From Pyropia yezoensis (Eukaryota; Rhodophyta; Bangiophyceae; Bangiales; Bangiaceae): a DNA stretch of 64,000 nt. The position numbers and the translations under genes were made by a program. Position 1 is the first letter of the stretch. Every line of letters begins with the position of its first letter. Shown one piece after another: positions 22,607 to 34,779 of this stretch. The stretch covers positions 9,724,375 to 9,788,374 of the forward strand of contig CM020619.1 in assembly GCA_009829735.1 (NCBI GenBank), given 5' to 3'. Under the pieces are notes generated by a model, which made no database searches, was not told the DNA's origin, and worked only from the letters and a program-made list of their open reading frames with translations.

Positions 22607-25600
22607 CTAAGAAGCAAATGCATTGACGAAGAAGCGTCGCTGGTGGAGGTCACTTGCATCAATCGGATGCGTTGTCGGAAAGTCGATGAGGCCGTTCCGC
22701 GTCACCCAATCGTCCCAGTCGAGCTCAACACAGAGCACCTTCGTAATGGCACTCAAATCAATGGCTTCAAGGTTTGCCTCAGTACAACCCTGCTGATGAA
22801 CCCAACGCAGCCGGGTGCACCCATAGGCAGAAAAAGGGCAGTCCGGTACTGCAGTTGTTGCTTCTGCGCGCTCGACGACCACAGTTCTGCGGACCGACCC
22901 GTTCAGGCTCACCACCAAGACACGGGCTCGTCCGTATCGCTCCGAGCCGTCGGACGCCCGGAAGTTCACCCAGTCAAACCAAGGACGGCCCTTGAGATTG
23001 GCTGTCGCCCATAAAGTCGACCGACGTCCGTCCGCCTTTCGCGGCACCTCCTCCGAGAGCCACACACCGGACTGCAAGACGACATAGTCAGATGCATCAC
23101 ATTGCAATGCGTGGCAGAGCTTAGGCAGGCTTAGATCAACTGCGAGGTCACCAGCTGAGCACGGCCTGCCGCGTGTCCTTACCCGCCTGCGCCGGTTGCC
23201 CTCCCGCCTGACTGCTTTTTGCTCGGCCTTCAAAGGCGAGATGAGGGTCGATATCTGCTCAGCCAACACCATCTTTAGCGCTGCATGTCCGCGGTTCTTG
23301 TTGGTGAGCTGGAAGGCCCGCTTCACGTACTTATGCAGCGCCTCGTTTGCGCCGGTGTGGCCGTCAATCACACTCGCGCGCAACAAGAACTCATCTTTGA
23401 GATGAGATACAGTGCGATGCACCTTGCTCGTGTTGGTCTCGCTAAACAGCTCGTGGAAGTCATTCTCAACCCAATCTGAAAACCGCTTGCACAGGTCCTT
23501 GGCATCGCGCCACGTCTTCGCCCGCGAATCGAAGAAGTCCCTGAGCAGCGCCGCCAGCTCACAGATGCTCCATGTCAATATCCCATGGAATCGACGACCG
23601 GGCGCACCTCGCCCAAACAAGCCTGCAACCGCAAAAGGCAGGAAATGCACAGCGTCGCGGTGCTCCTTTCCTTTCAGCGTGGCTTGCAACACACCCGGCT
23701 TAATGAAGTAGCCGGGGGCCACAGAGGGGACGTGATGGGTGTGGCACGCAAAGCTGAACCGCTTGTTAGCGTGACGTATCGACTCGGTGTCTGTCCCATG
23801 CGGGAGAAGTCCCTGTCGCGCAGTCGCCTTCGCGTAGTTGTACACGCCCTTTGTCAAATCCCGACAGATACCAAGGTCGATCACCTGGCGAACGAGACGA
23901 CCAGGCCATATCAAAGAGTGCATTGCGGTGGGACGTCTGTCTCGTCACGTACATTATTAGTAAGTGGCAAGAACATACAGGGAATGACAAACATACACAG
24001 TTACCTCGTACAGAAGACAGCGACATGCAGCGACATACAATCAACAACAGCACACTACCCACACAAACATAAACGAAATGGTAAACGTACATGCAGGCGG
24101 TCGAATCCGAATATTTTGTAGAGCAGAAGACACCCGGAGCCCAGACCCGCCCAGGCTGCCAGTGTAGGTACGATACAGTGGATACTATACTTCATCTCCA
24201 TTGCATCAATTACGACACCCGCACCATAGGACCCTCTCATGCGAGTTCATTTGAGTTGCTTGCCCACCATCTTCAACACGTTGCGCTGCTTGTGTGGCAC
24301 ACTCGGCTGACGACCACAGCTGCTTAAAGGAGCCATACAAAGTGTACAGCTGAAGGCCGTACCGTGCCTCTTCAGACACATAATGTCTCGTTCCTCAGGC
24401 TGATCACTGACATACAGTACGACGCGAGGCGATACAATGCCTTGCGTACCGTCCAGCACGGTAACTGCAACGCCGAAGTGACTCGCACGCATAAGGTCGC
24501 CAAAGGCCAGGTGGAGCGTGCGCTGCAACACCTGCGCACGCGCTGCAGCGGCGTTGGATGCCGAGCAATTCTGGAAGTCTACTCACACCTGTGGAACATA
24601 TGCCACTGTCACCCAAACAGGCACACGCGACAACAAGTTCATAATCCTCATTCTTATCGGGTAAGCAGACACACCTGTGGAAAGGCATGGTGGTGACCAA
24701 ATATGCGGACACGATGTCAGTACGGTACACATCGCGCAACGCAACAAGATCCAACAAAGTGCAAGTCGATGCAACACCTCCACAATACAAGGCGACGCAC
24801 ATACGTATTAACGCATCGCTGACGAAGCTGTGGCGCCACATACTGCAGAATGAACCCAATGGTCGCCAAAGGTGGCAAGTGGCATGTCTTACCTCCAGAG
24901 GTGGTCACGACAGTACCGTCCGAGTAAAGAGCCAAGGCCAACATGAGCGCACCCATGCCGAGAACTTTGAGCACATCGGCTCTCTGGGCCTCGTACGCTT
25001 TCCCATCGAAGCAGTCACGTAACACGTCGTCGTTCTGCATCGGTGAGAGCCGCGGCTCACCACACTCGTCGAGTTCAGGAGTGCAAGCGCGGCAACCTCT
25101 TTCAACCCGAGGACTCTCGACATTGCTTGGGTCGCCTTGCAACAAACTGCCTTTGCTTATATCACAGTTGGGTCGGTCGTAGCGCACACCCTCTCGACAG
25201 TTGCAGGTACCACCTCCACGCTCCCAACGAATAACTGGTGCCGAGGCGACTGCCTTCATGACCTCCGCCATGCCACTGCGGAAGATGATCCGCTGCGGTC
25301 CAAGCACGGTAGGAGCGGCGGCCTCCTTCCATCCAAGGGACTGCAACAGTCGCTTCTTCTCCTTCTGAACAGCCTCTTTCATGGCGGTTGGAGACTTGAA
25401 GGCGTCCTCGATGGGTCTGGTAGTCGAGCCGGTCCCGTCTTCGACCCGTCGACAAAGGCGATAGAGCCGGGCGACCTCACCCTTCGACACACCAGTGCCA
25501 CCAGACGTACAAACGTAGGACAAGAACTGTCTCGTTGCAGGATACCTAAAGGCAGGCACGTGCGTGTGGGATGAGGCAAACGTTGCAGGGTGATACACGG

Positions 25601-26237
25601 AGTTGCTGGCGCACGGCAGTGCGTTGTAGTAGCCCCACACTTGCCCGCTAAACGAGGCCCGAAGGTCGCCTGCTCCAATTTCCACTTCCCCCGGATCATG
25701 ACGAGCGGCAAGGGAGTACAACTTGGACAAGGCGTGATCCTCCACGTCGTCCGCGGGCTCGCTCGACTTGCCTTCTGCTCCCATTCGTATGGATCCACAG
25801 GTCTCAGCACACTCGACCTCTGCGACAGTTAAACCAGTGTCATCGCTTGGTAGTACCCCCTCCTCGTCTGTCTCGTCACCAGGTTCACTGCGATCCTCGT
25901 CCATGAATCCATCCGAGTCACGGCTCTCACCGTCACTTGTCCCGACCGAGCTTGCACAGTCGTCTCCAAGATCGTTAGGGTGAGGGCCTCCATCCTCTTC
26001 GCCCATACCACCTCAAGCCACACTACCAGCATATTCACCACCGCCACCGACTGTATCGCCCCCGCCTGCTGCGCCTTCAACTGGATCGGCATCACCGCAG
26101 CCTTCTCCACGAGCATTCCCGGGATCGTCGACGGGACGTCGCCCATCAAAGGCATGGCGCCTCCGTAGGTGGCGACCCAATAAAATGGAGTACACGAACT
26201 GCTCGCCGCAGTCGAACACAGGACAATCGATCATCAC
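22607..26237 (-). pseudogene. CACTA/Plavaka-like transposase with N-terminal zinc finger
   Basis: The minus strand starts with a C2H2 finger (MIDCPVFDCGEQF then GRHLRRRHA; C-x4-C-x12-H-x4-H) at 26237-26160, then an acidic linker. Family blocks follow: KVLGMGALMLALALYSDGT near 24960-24910 (first catalytic Asp), VVLYVSDQPEERDIMC near 24420-24375 (second Asp), CTLCMAP, TLAAWAGLGSGCLLLYKIFG with FDRLH near 24180-24110, and HLKDEFLLRASVIDGHTGAN EALHKYVKRAF near 23410-23340 (third acid). This order fits EnSpm/CACTA transposases of the Plavaka kind. A donor GAG/GTAAGA at 24892 and another, CAT/GTACGT, after FDRLH suggest introns. Two in-frame TGA codons interrupt it (26017-26015 and about 24249-24247), each one C-to-T step from the Arg codon CGA. 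The end from 22607 is open for about 400 codons. Terminal repeats were not found. Confidence 0.65.
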
Positions 26238-26239
26238 AG

Positions 26240-27160
26240 TTGTTCACCGCCGTTGTGTAGCACATTGCATCTCCGTGCATTGACAATTGCAACGCACAGC
26301 AGCTCAGATGAACCACGTGGCTTCGCCAACGAAAATAGCGATGACCCCGGTGCACACCCACGCCGAGGTACACACGAACAACGGAAACACGCGCGCCTCG
26401 GGCGTAGAGGACACACGCCGTTCCAGCCGCCGAGTCCGGGGTTGAGGATCAATCCTCCCGCTCGCGAGCAATATCCGTGATCGGTCGACGGAGTGCAGGA
26501 CAATGGGGCAGTCCCACAACGAGCTCACCCCAGTTTGGCAACCAGCTCTCGTCACACCCGCGCCCCGCACCTGTGGACACGCTTTGCAGTGAGCAGAACT
26601 GCTGTGTGTGGCGAGCATGGTGCGCCGGCCCCACCGCAGATCGTGCACAAGGAGATACACAGCAACTCTCATGGCACAATCTCCCCTCCTCTACTTACTT
26701 CATCACGGTGGTTGGCAAAAATACCCCACCGTACACGCAGGACTACGGAGCTTCCAAATAGGGATCAGGAGCAGCATGTATCATTCAAGTGCCGTGGGAG
26801 TGTGAATGTGTTTGTGAAGTCTGAAGAAATACGGATTTTGTCCTGCAAAGTATGCACACGCCTTGTTCTGGTTGGTCGATACGCAAACGGGCTCCAAGAG
26901 TCTGTTTCCACCGTGAGTTCACCGCACTCAAAGACATAGACGAAGTTAATAACTTACAGTCCTTTATATAGTTGTTACATGTCGTTAATCACAAAAAACG
27001 TTTTGTAAGTACGTGTCTCATTTTAGAGCCGTGACCGCAGAGAATCTGATCGGCACACCCGGTCGAGCAAGCTCCACGTTATATTCGCTCGTCCGACCAA
27101 TCACTGCAATCCGCCACCACGACCTGGCCCCGCATACACCTATTTGTGGACACAATAGCT
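26240..27160. other. Gap, no gene recognised
   Basis: Several frames on both strands have no family resemblance. 26790-27010 is AT-richer than its surroundings (for example TTTATATAG at 26962). Possibly the upstream flank of the CACTA-like transposase. Confidence 0.5.
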
Positions 27161-27736
27161 GCGGGCATAACCCCCCCCCCCTGCACTCCCCGGCGCCTCC
27201 TTGCTCCCCCCCCCCCCCCCCCCCCCTGGCACACACCCCTTCGGAGCTCCCACTGGACCTTGCAATGCACCACACAGCCACCCTCCCCGACCGCCACTGA
27301 GGAGCATACAGCGAGTTCACCCCTGCAAGGCGTCGCAGGGTGGCCCCATACCTGGCCGGTGCAACACAGGGCACAACAGCAGGTCGCTGGCCCTTGAAGG
27401 AGTCACACGCCGATAAAGGCCAAGACAGCGGGCCTTCGTCCTTGCGTGTACCGTGCCAGGCGCGGATCCCACAGCTCATGCGCCTGTACCTGTGGTGAAG
27501 CGCACGTACTTGCTCTTCGAGGGCCTGCAACACACACTCACGTGATGACATCCCCCCCCCCCCCCCCCCCTTCCACCCCCCCCCTCCCCCACCCCACGCG
27601 CACCAATCTGCCCCCTGCGCCAACTACGCCGATACTGCCCCATCGGCAAGCCGCCCATACGCGCCCCCCCCCCACGGACACAACGGACAACGATGCTTCA
27701 CGCGCGGGCCCGGGGGCCGGGGCACTACCGGCCACT
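27160..27736. repeat. Low-complexity C-tract region
   Basis: C runs at about 27170-27181, 27208-27227, 27552-27571 and 27661-27671 break up otherwise mixed sequence. Open frames on both strands here are Pro- or Gly-rich products of the runs, and no gene is called. Confidence 0.6.
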
Positions 27737-28110
27737 GCGGCCGCGCCCGCCACACCGACCCGGACGGCGGCGGCCCCGCTAACCGCGCCGGTCTGCGAGG
27801 CGGATACCGCGGCGGCCGCGCCCGCCACCCCGGTCCAGACGGCGGCGGCAACTTCGGCGGCCGCGCCCGCCGCACCGATCGGGTCGGCGGTGGCAACCTC
27901 CGCGGCCGCGCCCACCGCCACGATCAAGTCGCCGGGTGCAGTCACGGCGGAAGCGCCCGCCACCCCGACCGGGACGGCGGCGTCCCCGCCCACAGCGCCT
28001 GTCTGTGCGGCGGGTATCCGCGGCGGCTGCGCCCACGGCGCGTTTCCTGGCAGCGGCAAGCACGGCGGCCGCGCCCGCAACGCCGACCCGGACGGCGGCG
28101 TCCCCGCATA
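27737..28110 (+). repeat. Minisatellite with 45- and 75-base spacing
   Basis: The motif GCGGCCGCGCCCGCCAC or a variant starts at 27737, 27812, 27857, 27902, 27947, 28023 and 28065. Spacings are 75, 45, 45, 45, 76 and 42, nearly all multiples of 15. On the plus strand it stays open and encodes Ala/Pro/Thr repeats such as AAAPATPTRTAA. The frame-keeping unit could mean coding use, but no flanking domain supports a gene. Confidence 0.7.
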
Positions 28111-28269
28111 CCTGCCTCGGTGGTGATGGTGGGTGGCTGGACGAGTGGTGGCGCGTTGGTGTCGGTCGGGGATCTGGTGTTTGGCGACTGCCAGTGTGCT
28201 GCTCGGGGGCAGCAGGACGTGCGGCAGTCGCCGCGGTGGCGCTATCTTCGCGGGCGCCGCTTTCAACGT

Positions 28270-28690
28270 GGCGTCGGTGCGCGGTGGGCTCGGAGTGGCT
28301 GCCGCGAAAGTGCGTGCGAGATGCACGGGCCACTGCCGCGGTGGTGGAGGACGTTGGCTGGGCGGGTGGCCTGGTCGGGTGGCAAATGCCGCGGCAGTGC
28401 AAGCTGCACGGGCGACGGCTGCCGCCGTGGTTTTCGTGGGCGGCTTGGCGGGTGGTGCTCGGCGCGTGGTGGCTGCCGCGGCTGTGCGGAATGCACAGGC
28501 GCCGCTGGCACGGTGGTCGAGGGGGGCAGCTGGGCGGGTGGCCTGAACGGGTGTCAGCTGCCACGGCGGTGAAAGCCGCACGTGCAACGGCTGCCTCGGG
28601 CGGTTTTGTGGGCGGCTGGGCGGGTGGTGGCTGCCGCGGCGGGGCGGGATGCACGGGCGCCGCTGACACGGTGGTGAAGATGGGCTGCTG
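28270..28690. repeat. 86-base tandem minisatellite
   Basis: GCTGGGCGGGTGG and variants start at 28357, 28443, 28529 and 28615, exactly 86 bases apart, with a diverged unit at about 28271 and a shortened one at 28687. Each unit also holds TGCCGCGGC and a GCACGGGC block. Frames run open on both strands because of the composition, so no gene is called. Confidence 0.75.
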
Positions 28691-28839
28691 TGCGGGTGGT
28701 GGCTGCAATTGGGGTAAGCGTCCGCAGGTGGCACTTCTCGTGGCGTTGTTGGTGGGCGGCTCGGCACAGGGCGGTTACCGCAGCGGAGTTGGGGTGGCGT
28801 GGCGGCTGTCAGTGGTGGCTGGCGCGGTGGTGGCGGTGG

Positions 28840-29440
28840 AGTGGACAGGTAAGAAAGTGACAGTCTCTGTGGTGGTGAAGGTTGGCGTGTGTATGGGAGG
28901 CGGATGCTGTTGTGGTGCACGTGGTGGGGGATGACAGGTGGACTCGACGACCGTGTGTGTCTGTGGCGGTGTCTGACGGTGTGTGTCGGGCGCGGCCCAG
29001 ACACTGTGGTGAGGCACTGACGTCGATGTGGCGAGTGGCTGTGACTGTGTCTGTCTGTAGTGTCTGTCCGTGTCTGTGTCTATTCACCTGATCAGGCAGC
29101 TCCAGGTGGCCCGCCTCTGTGATATGTTTCTGAGCAACAACTAAAGTAAACAAAATTGAATGAGCAAATCCACAAGGACCGGAATAAAATGGGCCGTCAT
29201 CCGGCGTCATCCGGCATGTGCCGGATACGCCCTGTAGTGGCCTATTCAACTCATTGTGTAACACACTGCAATCTAGCTTGCATTGAGGTTTTTTATGGGA
29301 TGCAATACACGTGGTGTATGTTGCATCACACCATTGTTGCTGCCCTTTTTCGGTGCCTGAGTTGCAAGCATCTGCCTGTATTTACTGCATTTCAAACAGG
29401 CGTTGAAATACAGGAAAACATGCACTGAAATACAGAGGTT
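28840..29440. other. GT-rich then AT-rich gap
   Basis: 28850-29080 is rich in GTGTCTGT-like words. 29100-29440 is AT-rich, with GAAATACAG at 29405 and 29427. The right part marks the unsequenced or lost left end of element B1. No gene. Confidence 0.5.
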
Positions 29441-29453
29441 CCGGTCGCCGACG

Positions 29454-30686
29454 ATGTTGACGGCTGGCCCCGATCACCTGGTGTGGGCCATGTTGGCCAC
29501 CCAGTGGCTCCTCGAGGTCATGTCGACCTGGGTGTCTTGTGTTCAGCGGCGGGGGATGCTCTGGCATCTCCCTCTCCGGCTTATCCAAGGTTTGGAACAG
29601 CTCACCCCTCAGCTAGTTGCTGAGGGGTGCTCATCAGGACAACTCACTCTACTTGAGAAGATGCTCCGCCTCCACAAGTTTATCGAGTGGGAGAGCATTG
29701 AGCACAAGTTGCACCGCCCCACTCGTGGGCCCAAGGACGATGGCGCACTTCGCCAGTTCGTATGGGTCGCTCGTGAGCTTCACGACGGCCGTGTGGTCCT
29801 ACCAGAGGGGTTGGGCATCGGGGACTACCCGTATGCCCCGGGGGTGGATCGCCACACTGCGCCACCCCCGTACAAGGCCATAGTTATGGCCGTGCCCTCA
29901 CATGATGACCATATGGCTCAACCCACTGCGGGGGCCCCAAGTCGGGGTCGCAGTTACACCCGGGTCCCCCCACCTCGGCGTGCTCCTCCGCTTCCTCCTG
30001 TCCCCTACCAGCCGCACGGGGACATCCCGATTAGCGTGTCCATTGAGTCGTCCACCCCGGTGTTCCCCAACTTGGGGGCCACCCTCCTGACGGTATACCC
30101 CAAGTTGGTGTTACCGCCCACGCCTCTAACCTCAGAGATGATGATCACCACGTTGGTGCGCACCATTTCCTGGTTGGCCGCGTCGACCGCAACCCTTCAA
30201 GCTTCCGAGACTCCTCAACTTGAGGAGCGCGGTCGTACTGCAGTGGCGACAACGAGTTGCGAGTCGGTGGCGGAGTTTATGACGGCCGAGTTGGCTCGCA
30301 TTGGGGCTATTATGCCCCAGCCAGCCCCACTTGGGCGCGGCAAACGTCGCGCGAGCCGAGCATACTCGCCTCCTCGCCGTCGTCGCCGACACAAGCGGCG
30401 CTCTCCCTCCGTGTCGGAAGACGAGTTGACTTACTCCGTCTCGGAGTCCTCGACTCCGTCTGAGTCGAAGTCGGTCCGGCGTCTGCGTCGCCAACTTGCG
30501 CGCAAGACTAAGCAGAAGAGCAGCCGCGGTCGTCGCCACTTGCGCGACCTTGAGGGGCGCGACGGGTCCGACTTGGAGCCGCCGGCCCCTCCGACTGGTG
30601 GGGAGCGTTATCGCCTTGGGTCTCGCCGCTCACCTCCACGAAAGGGCGAAGGCCGTGGGGTTGGAGAGTCTAGCATGCATGCCTAG
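29454..30686 (+). CDS. Antisense ORF of family B (copy B1)
   Basis: An open plus-strand frame of about 410 codons, opposite to gag-pol and convergent with it (ends 30686, pol ends 30798). First ATG 29454 (MLTAGPDHLVWAMLATQW); the true start may lie in the lost left part. Middle: RGPKDDGALRQFVWVARELH, ISVSIESSTPVFPNLGATLL and SEMMITTLVRTISWLAAS (a hydrophobic helix). The C-terminus is very basic and Ser-rich (RRLRRQLARKTKQK, SRGRRHLRD), like a nuclear or nucleic-acid-binding tail. Copy B2 has the same protein on the matching strand (39640-38535). The basic tail and lack of a signal peptide argue against an envelope. Function unknown. Confidence 0.6.
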   Translation: MLTAGPDHLVWAMLATQWLLEVMSTWVSCVQRRGMLWHLPLRLIQGLEQLTPQLVAEGCSSGQLTLLEKMLRLHKFIEWESIEHKLHRPTRGPKDDGALRQFVWVARELHDGRVVLPEGLGIGDYPYAPGVDRHTAPPPYKAIVMAVPSHDDHMAQPTAGAPSRGRSYTRVPPPRRAPPLPPVPYQPHGDIPISVSIESSTPVFPNLGATLLTVYPKLVLPPTPLTSEMMITTLVRTISWLAASTATLQASETPQLEERGRTAVATTSCESVAEFMTAELARIGAIMPQPAPLGRGKRRASRAYSPPRRRRRHKRRSPSVSEDELTYSVSESSTPSESKSVRRLRRQLARKTKQKSSRGRRHLRDLEGRDGSDLEPPAPPTGGERYRLGSRRSPPRKGEGRGVGESSMHA

Positions 30687-30797
30687 TTGGCAGCTGCCGT
30701 TGTTGTGAGAGTGTGTGGGTTAGGGCTGTAGTTAAAAGCCACTCTGCGTACCACTTCGACTTGGAGCACTCTCTTGGCACTGTTACTCGGCCTTCCC

Positions 30798-33700
30798 TCA
30801 CGTTGAGGGAGGGCTGATAGGGTCTATCGCATTCTGGGCACAGTATGACCGGACCTCCTCAGCGGGAAGGTCCTCCACATACTCCCACGTATCATCCTTG
30901 GCTTTGTAGCCAAACCAACGCACCCTCAACATGAGGCGGTCAGTGTCCTCATCCCAGCCGTGGTCGATGAACTTATCGATCACGTACTCCTGCGGACCCT
31001 GTTTGGCCGCAGGCAGTGAGGGGAGGCGCCAAGCTTCCAACGCACGCGCCCAAGCTGGGTCGCCTGCAGGCGGTGGTGCAACTTTGACCACGTCCTGCCC
31101 GTTCACTGTGCGGACCCCATCGTCACTTTCGATGGTGAAGCGCCGCCCATCAGTACGAAGGACCTGGTACGGCCCTTTCGTCTGGAATACCAACTTACCC
31201 CCAGTTGGGGTGTGTGAGTGTATCAGCACCCAGTCACCCTGCTCGGGGACATGCTTGGCGTTCCGCACCTTTTGGTTAAAGGTACGCTTGTAGCGCTTTT
31301 GTGCTTTGACCATCTCAGCCCTGACTTTAGGGATGACGATTTCAAGCCTAGCAGCGAACTCCGCCTTACTCTCAGTAGGAGTGGGCGTCCTGCCACCATC
31401 CTCCCTAGTTGGGAGCGGCCGCCGCACGGCAATAGACCGCACGCGACGGGGGGTCACAAAAGCGAGGGGTACTTCCGCGATAGATGAATGAACCTGCGAA
31501 TTGTAGGCAGTGGTCAGAATAGAAATGTATTGGTCCCACGTTTTCACATGCTCACTCACATAGTGGCGGAGCTGCCGAACAATAGTTTTGTTGAAGCGCT
31601 CCACCTGCCCATTAGTTTGTGGGTGGTAGGGGGTAGCATAGTTTGCCCGCACCCCCAACATATCCAGCACTCCCTGAAACAGTGCAGACGCAAATTGCGG
31701 TCCATTGTCCGATAGTGTACTATCCGGAATGCCATACGCGGCAACCCAGTGATCTAGGAAGGCTGACACGACCGACATGGCCGTGATCTCTGCCAGTGGG
31801 ACCGCTCGCGTAAGTTTCGTGAAGTGGTCACAGATGACCAGGAGGTATTGGTTGCCCTCCCCGGTCACTGGCAGTGGCCCAAGGATGTCCATTGCCAACG
31901 CGGCGAAGGGCTCCTTGGCCGGGAACACTAGCATAGCCGTAGTAGGCCGCCGTTCCATCAGACGGTTCTGTGCACAACTTGTGCAGGCAGCCACCCAACT
32001 GTAGATATCCACCACCATGGACGGCCAGTAGTACCTGGTCCCCAGGGTCTGGTACAGTTTACTAGACCCCAGGTGTCCACCTGTGGGAGCGCTATGCTCC
32101 CTCTCAAGGATACTGTCCTTGAGGGATGTGGGGACGACAAGTTGTTCGGTCCCCTGGAATACCCCCCTCCTCATGAGGAGGCCATCGTCTCCGAGAAAGA
32201 ACCGCGTCTCTGCCACTGTATTCAGTGTATCCCGACTTGCAGAAGGGATCCTCAGCCTGGGCCTTCACCACCTCGTCCAGGGACTGGGGCAAGTACTTCT
32301 TGTTCCCTGGCGCCTCGGGGTTCAACGCCTGACCCGAGCGCGTGACTACCGCCACGATGGGGATGTCCTCATCGACTGGGTTAGTGTCCAGCCCCTCTGT
32401 AGGAACCCGAGAGAGGCCGTCGGCAAGAGCATGTTGCTTGCCAGGTCGGTACTCAATATCAAAGTTGAAGGGTGCCAGTCGCACACTCCACCGGTTGAGA
32501 CGAGTGTTCGTACAAGCCGTCTTAAAGATGAACTGCAACGCGCGATGGTCACAGCAGATGAGGAACTTCTCACACTCTAGGTAGGGACGAAGTGACGTCA
32601 CCGCCCACAGCACTGCGAGTCCTTCCAACTCGGTGACTCCGTAGTTCTTCTCGGCCGAGTTCAGCCCCTTGCTGAAGTATCCCACCGGCAAGTACTCCTT
32701 GTCCGGCTGCTGCTGAAGCAACACACAACCAAGTTGGTCGTAGCTAGCGTCCACATCCAGGATGTAGTGGCCTCCCAACCTGGGAATAGCCAGGATAGGG
32801 GGCTTCAGCAGAAGGTCCCGAAGAGTCTCAAAGAATTTCTGCTCCACTTGACTTGGGGGAGGCAGGTTCTTCGGTAGCGTTGAGCTCACTAACTTATTCA
32901 ACGGCTTCGCCACCTTGGCGAAGCCCTTGGTGAAACGTCGGTACACGTTACACATCCCGAGGAAGTCCCTCATCTGGGTCTGGGTCCGGGGGTACTGAGC
33001 CTTACGGATGGCCCTCAAGTTCTTCTCGTTGACACTGAGACGCCCCGGACGGACAACATGTCCCAAGTATTCCACCTCTTGAGTGAAGAGGTGGCACTTA
33101 CTCGCCTTCAGTGACACACCGGCGTCAGCAAGTAGCTTGAACACCTGGCCAAGATGGCCAATGTGTTCCTCCGGACATCGGGAGAACACAATGATATCGT
33201 CTAGGTACACGAGACAGATCTGCCACCGTACTCCGGCCAGAATCATGTCCATAGCGCGCTGGAAAGTTGCTGGCGCGTTGCACAGGCCAAACGGTAGGCG
33301 CTTGCACTGGTAGGTACCGCAGTGACAGGTAAACGTACTTTTATGCCTGTCCTCCTGGGCAATGGGAATTTTCCAGTACCCCGCGTTACAGTCCAGGGTA
33401 GAGAACACGTTCGCCTCCCCCAGAGAGTCCAGACAGTCGTCCATCATAGGTAGGGGATAACTGCCCTTGACCGTGCTCTCGTTGAGCTTACGGTAGTCGA
33501 TACAGAACCGGGGTGTCCCATCAACTTTGGGGACGATAACCACCGGACTCGCCCACTCGGCGTTACTGGCCTCGATCACATCGAGGGCCTCCATGTGAGT
33601 AACTTGCTCCTTAACGAGGGCCCTTGAACGGGGTCCTCCCCTATACGGTTGTTGGCGTGTAGGGGGTGCACCGGGCTTCAACTCGATCCGGTGTTGGGTG

Positions 33701-34776
33701 GCTCTCATGAGTCCCAATTGACCATCCCACAACTTGTGTTATTGGTCCAAGAGGCGTTCAACTTGAACCTCCAACCTGGATGGAACACCCTCCATGTTCA
33801 CATGGGGCCGAGGAGAGGCGGCCGACTTGACTTGATGCTTCTCCTTTCCGGACTTCGGGTCGCTACTCGCGCCCGCATTGAGGGTGACCGCTACTACCGG
33901 TCCCTCGTGTTGGTCGATATAGCCGAACTTGGCTCCCGACTTGAAGTACTTGGGCGACGAGCTCAGGTTCACAACCTGGATCCTCCACGGGACTCCGGCT
34001 TTGGAGTCCATCGTGCCAAGGGCAACATGCACTTGGTGCTTGCGAGCAAGTAGGGGGTGAGGGTACACCAACCCGTTCCCCGTATAATCAGTTACAACGT
34101 CAACGTGCGCCACCGAGTTGGGGGGCAACGTGACTTTACGGGCTAAACGCAGGGTAGCAGGAAACCCTTCCCTCACAGAGCAAACAGGCTTCGACTGTGA
34201 GACTGTCACAGGAGCCACAGACTTTCCCTTACCAAGGATGGGGATAGTCTCCCCATTCATCAACTTGACCCAGTACTCAGGGCCACAAATCAAAGGCACT
34301 TGTGTTACGACATAAGGGGTACCCAGAAGCAGGGGTACCGATATATTCTCAACCACACCATAGGTCACGTCGACCTCATGGGTCCCCAACCTGGTTGGTA
34401 GGGTCACGGCACCAACGATGGGAAGTACCCCACCATTGATGTCGATCAGATGGTCAGCTTTAGACTTCCAGCGTTGGAGCTTCACCTCCTTTGGTAATAG
34501 CGACTTGCGTATCAAGGAGGCTCCTGACCCGGTATCAAGAACGATACGGGCACAACAGGCGCGGCCGGGGGCAAGTTGCACCCGTCCAGCCACCTGAAAG
34601 TTCTCACCGGTCAGCACCGCGATGACCCGACGAGGGTTTACGTTCTTGTGGAGTCCTACCCGAGGTGGGCGGACTCCCTTAGGTCGCCGCAGTATCCGGC
34701 ACGGTTGGTTCGTCCTCTTGACCCACTTGGCCGAGGCTGCCGTTGGGAGCTTCGGACGACCAGCTCCAACGGTCAT
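30798..34776 (-). pseudogene. pol of copy B1 (PR, RT, RNase H, INT, chromodomain)
   Basis: Protease near 34550-34250 with LDTGSGASLIRKSLL and LLLGTPYV. Reverse transcriptase near 33650-33100 with FCIDYRKLNESTVKGSYPLP, LPFGLCNAPATFQRAMD and VYLDDIIVFS. RNase H near 32830-32460 with DVDASYDQLG and CDHRALQF. HHCC integrase finger near 32130-31970 (HLGSSKLYQTLGTRYYWPSM). Integrase core near 31900-31550 with MDILGPLPVTG, DNGPQFASALFQG and YHPQTNGQVERFNKT. C-terminal part with LIHSHTPTGGKLVFQTKGPY, and chromodomain near 30960-30870 with LMLRVRWFGYKAKDDTWEY. Almost complete in domain content, interrupted two or three times. Some frame changes between gag and pol are normal read-through sites in this group. 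Confidence 0.9.
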
Positions 34777-34779
34777 TCG

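Noticed and set aside
27446-29004. Long overlapping frames on both strands over the minisatellites
   Set aside because: The repeats themselves leave frames open on both strands. No flanking domain, ATG context or splice signal supports one of them.
29454-30686. The family B antisense frame as an independent host gene
   Set aside because: It recurs at the same place and strand relative to pol in copy B2, so it travels with the element.
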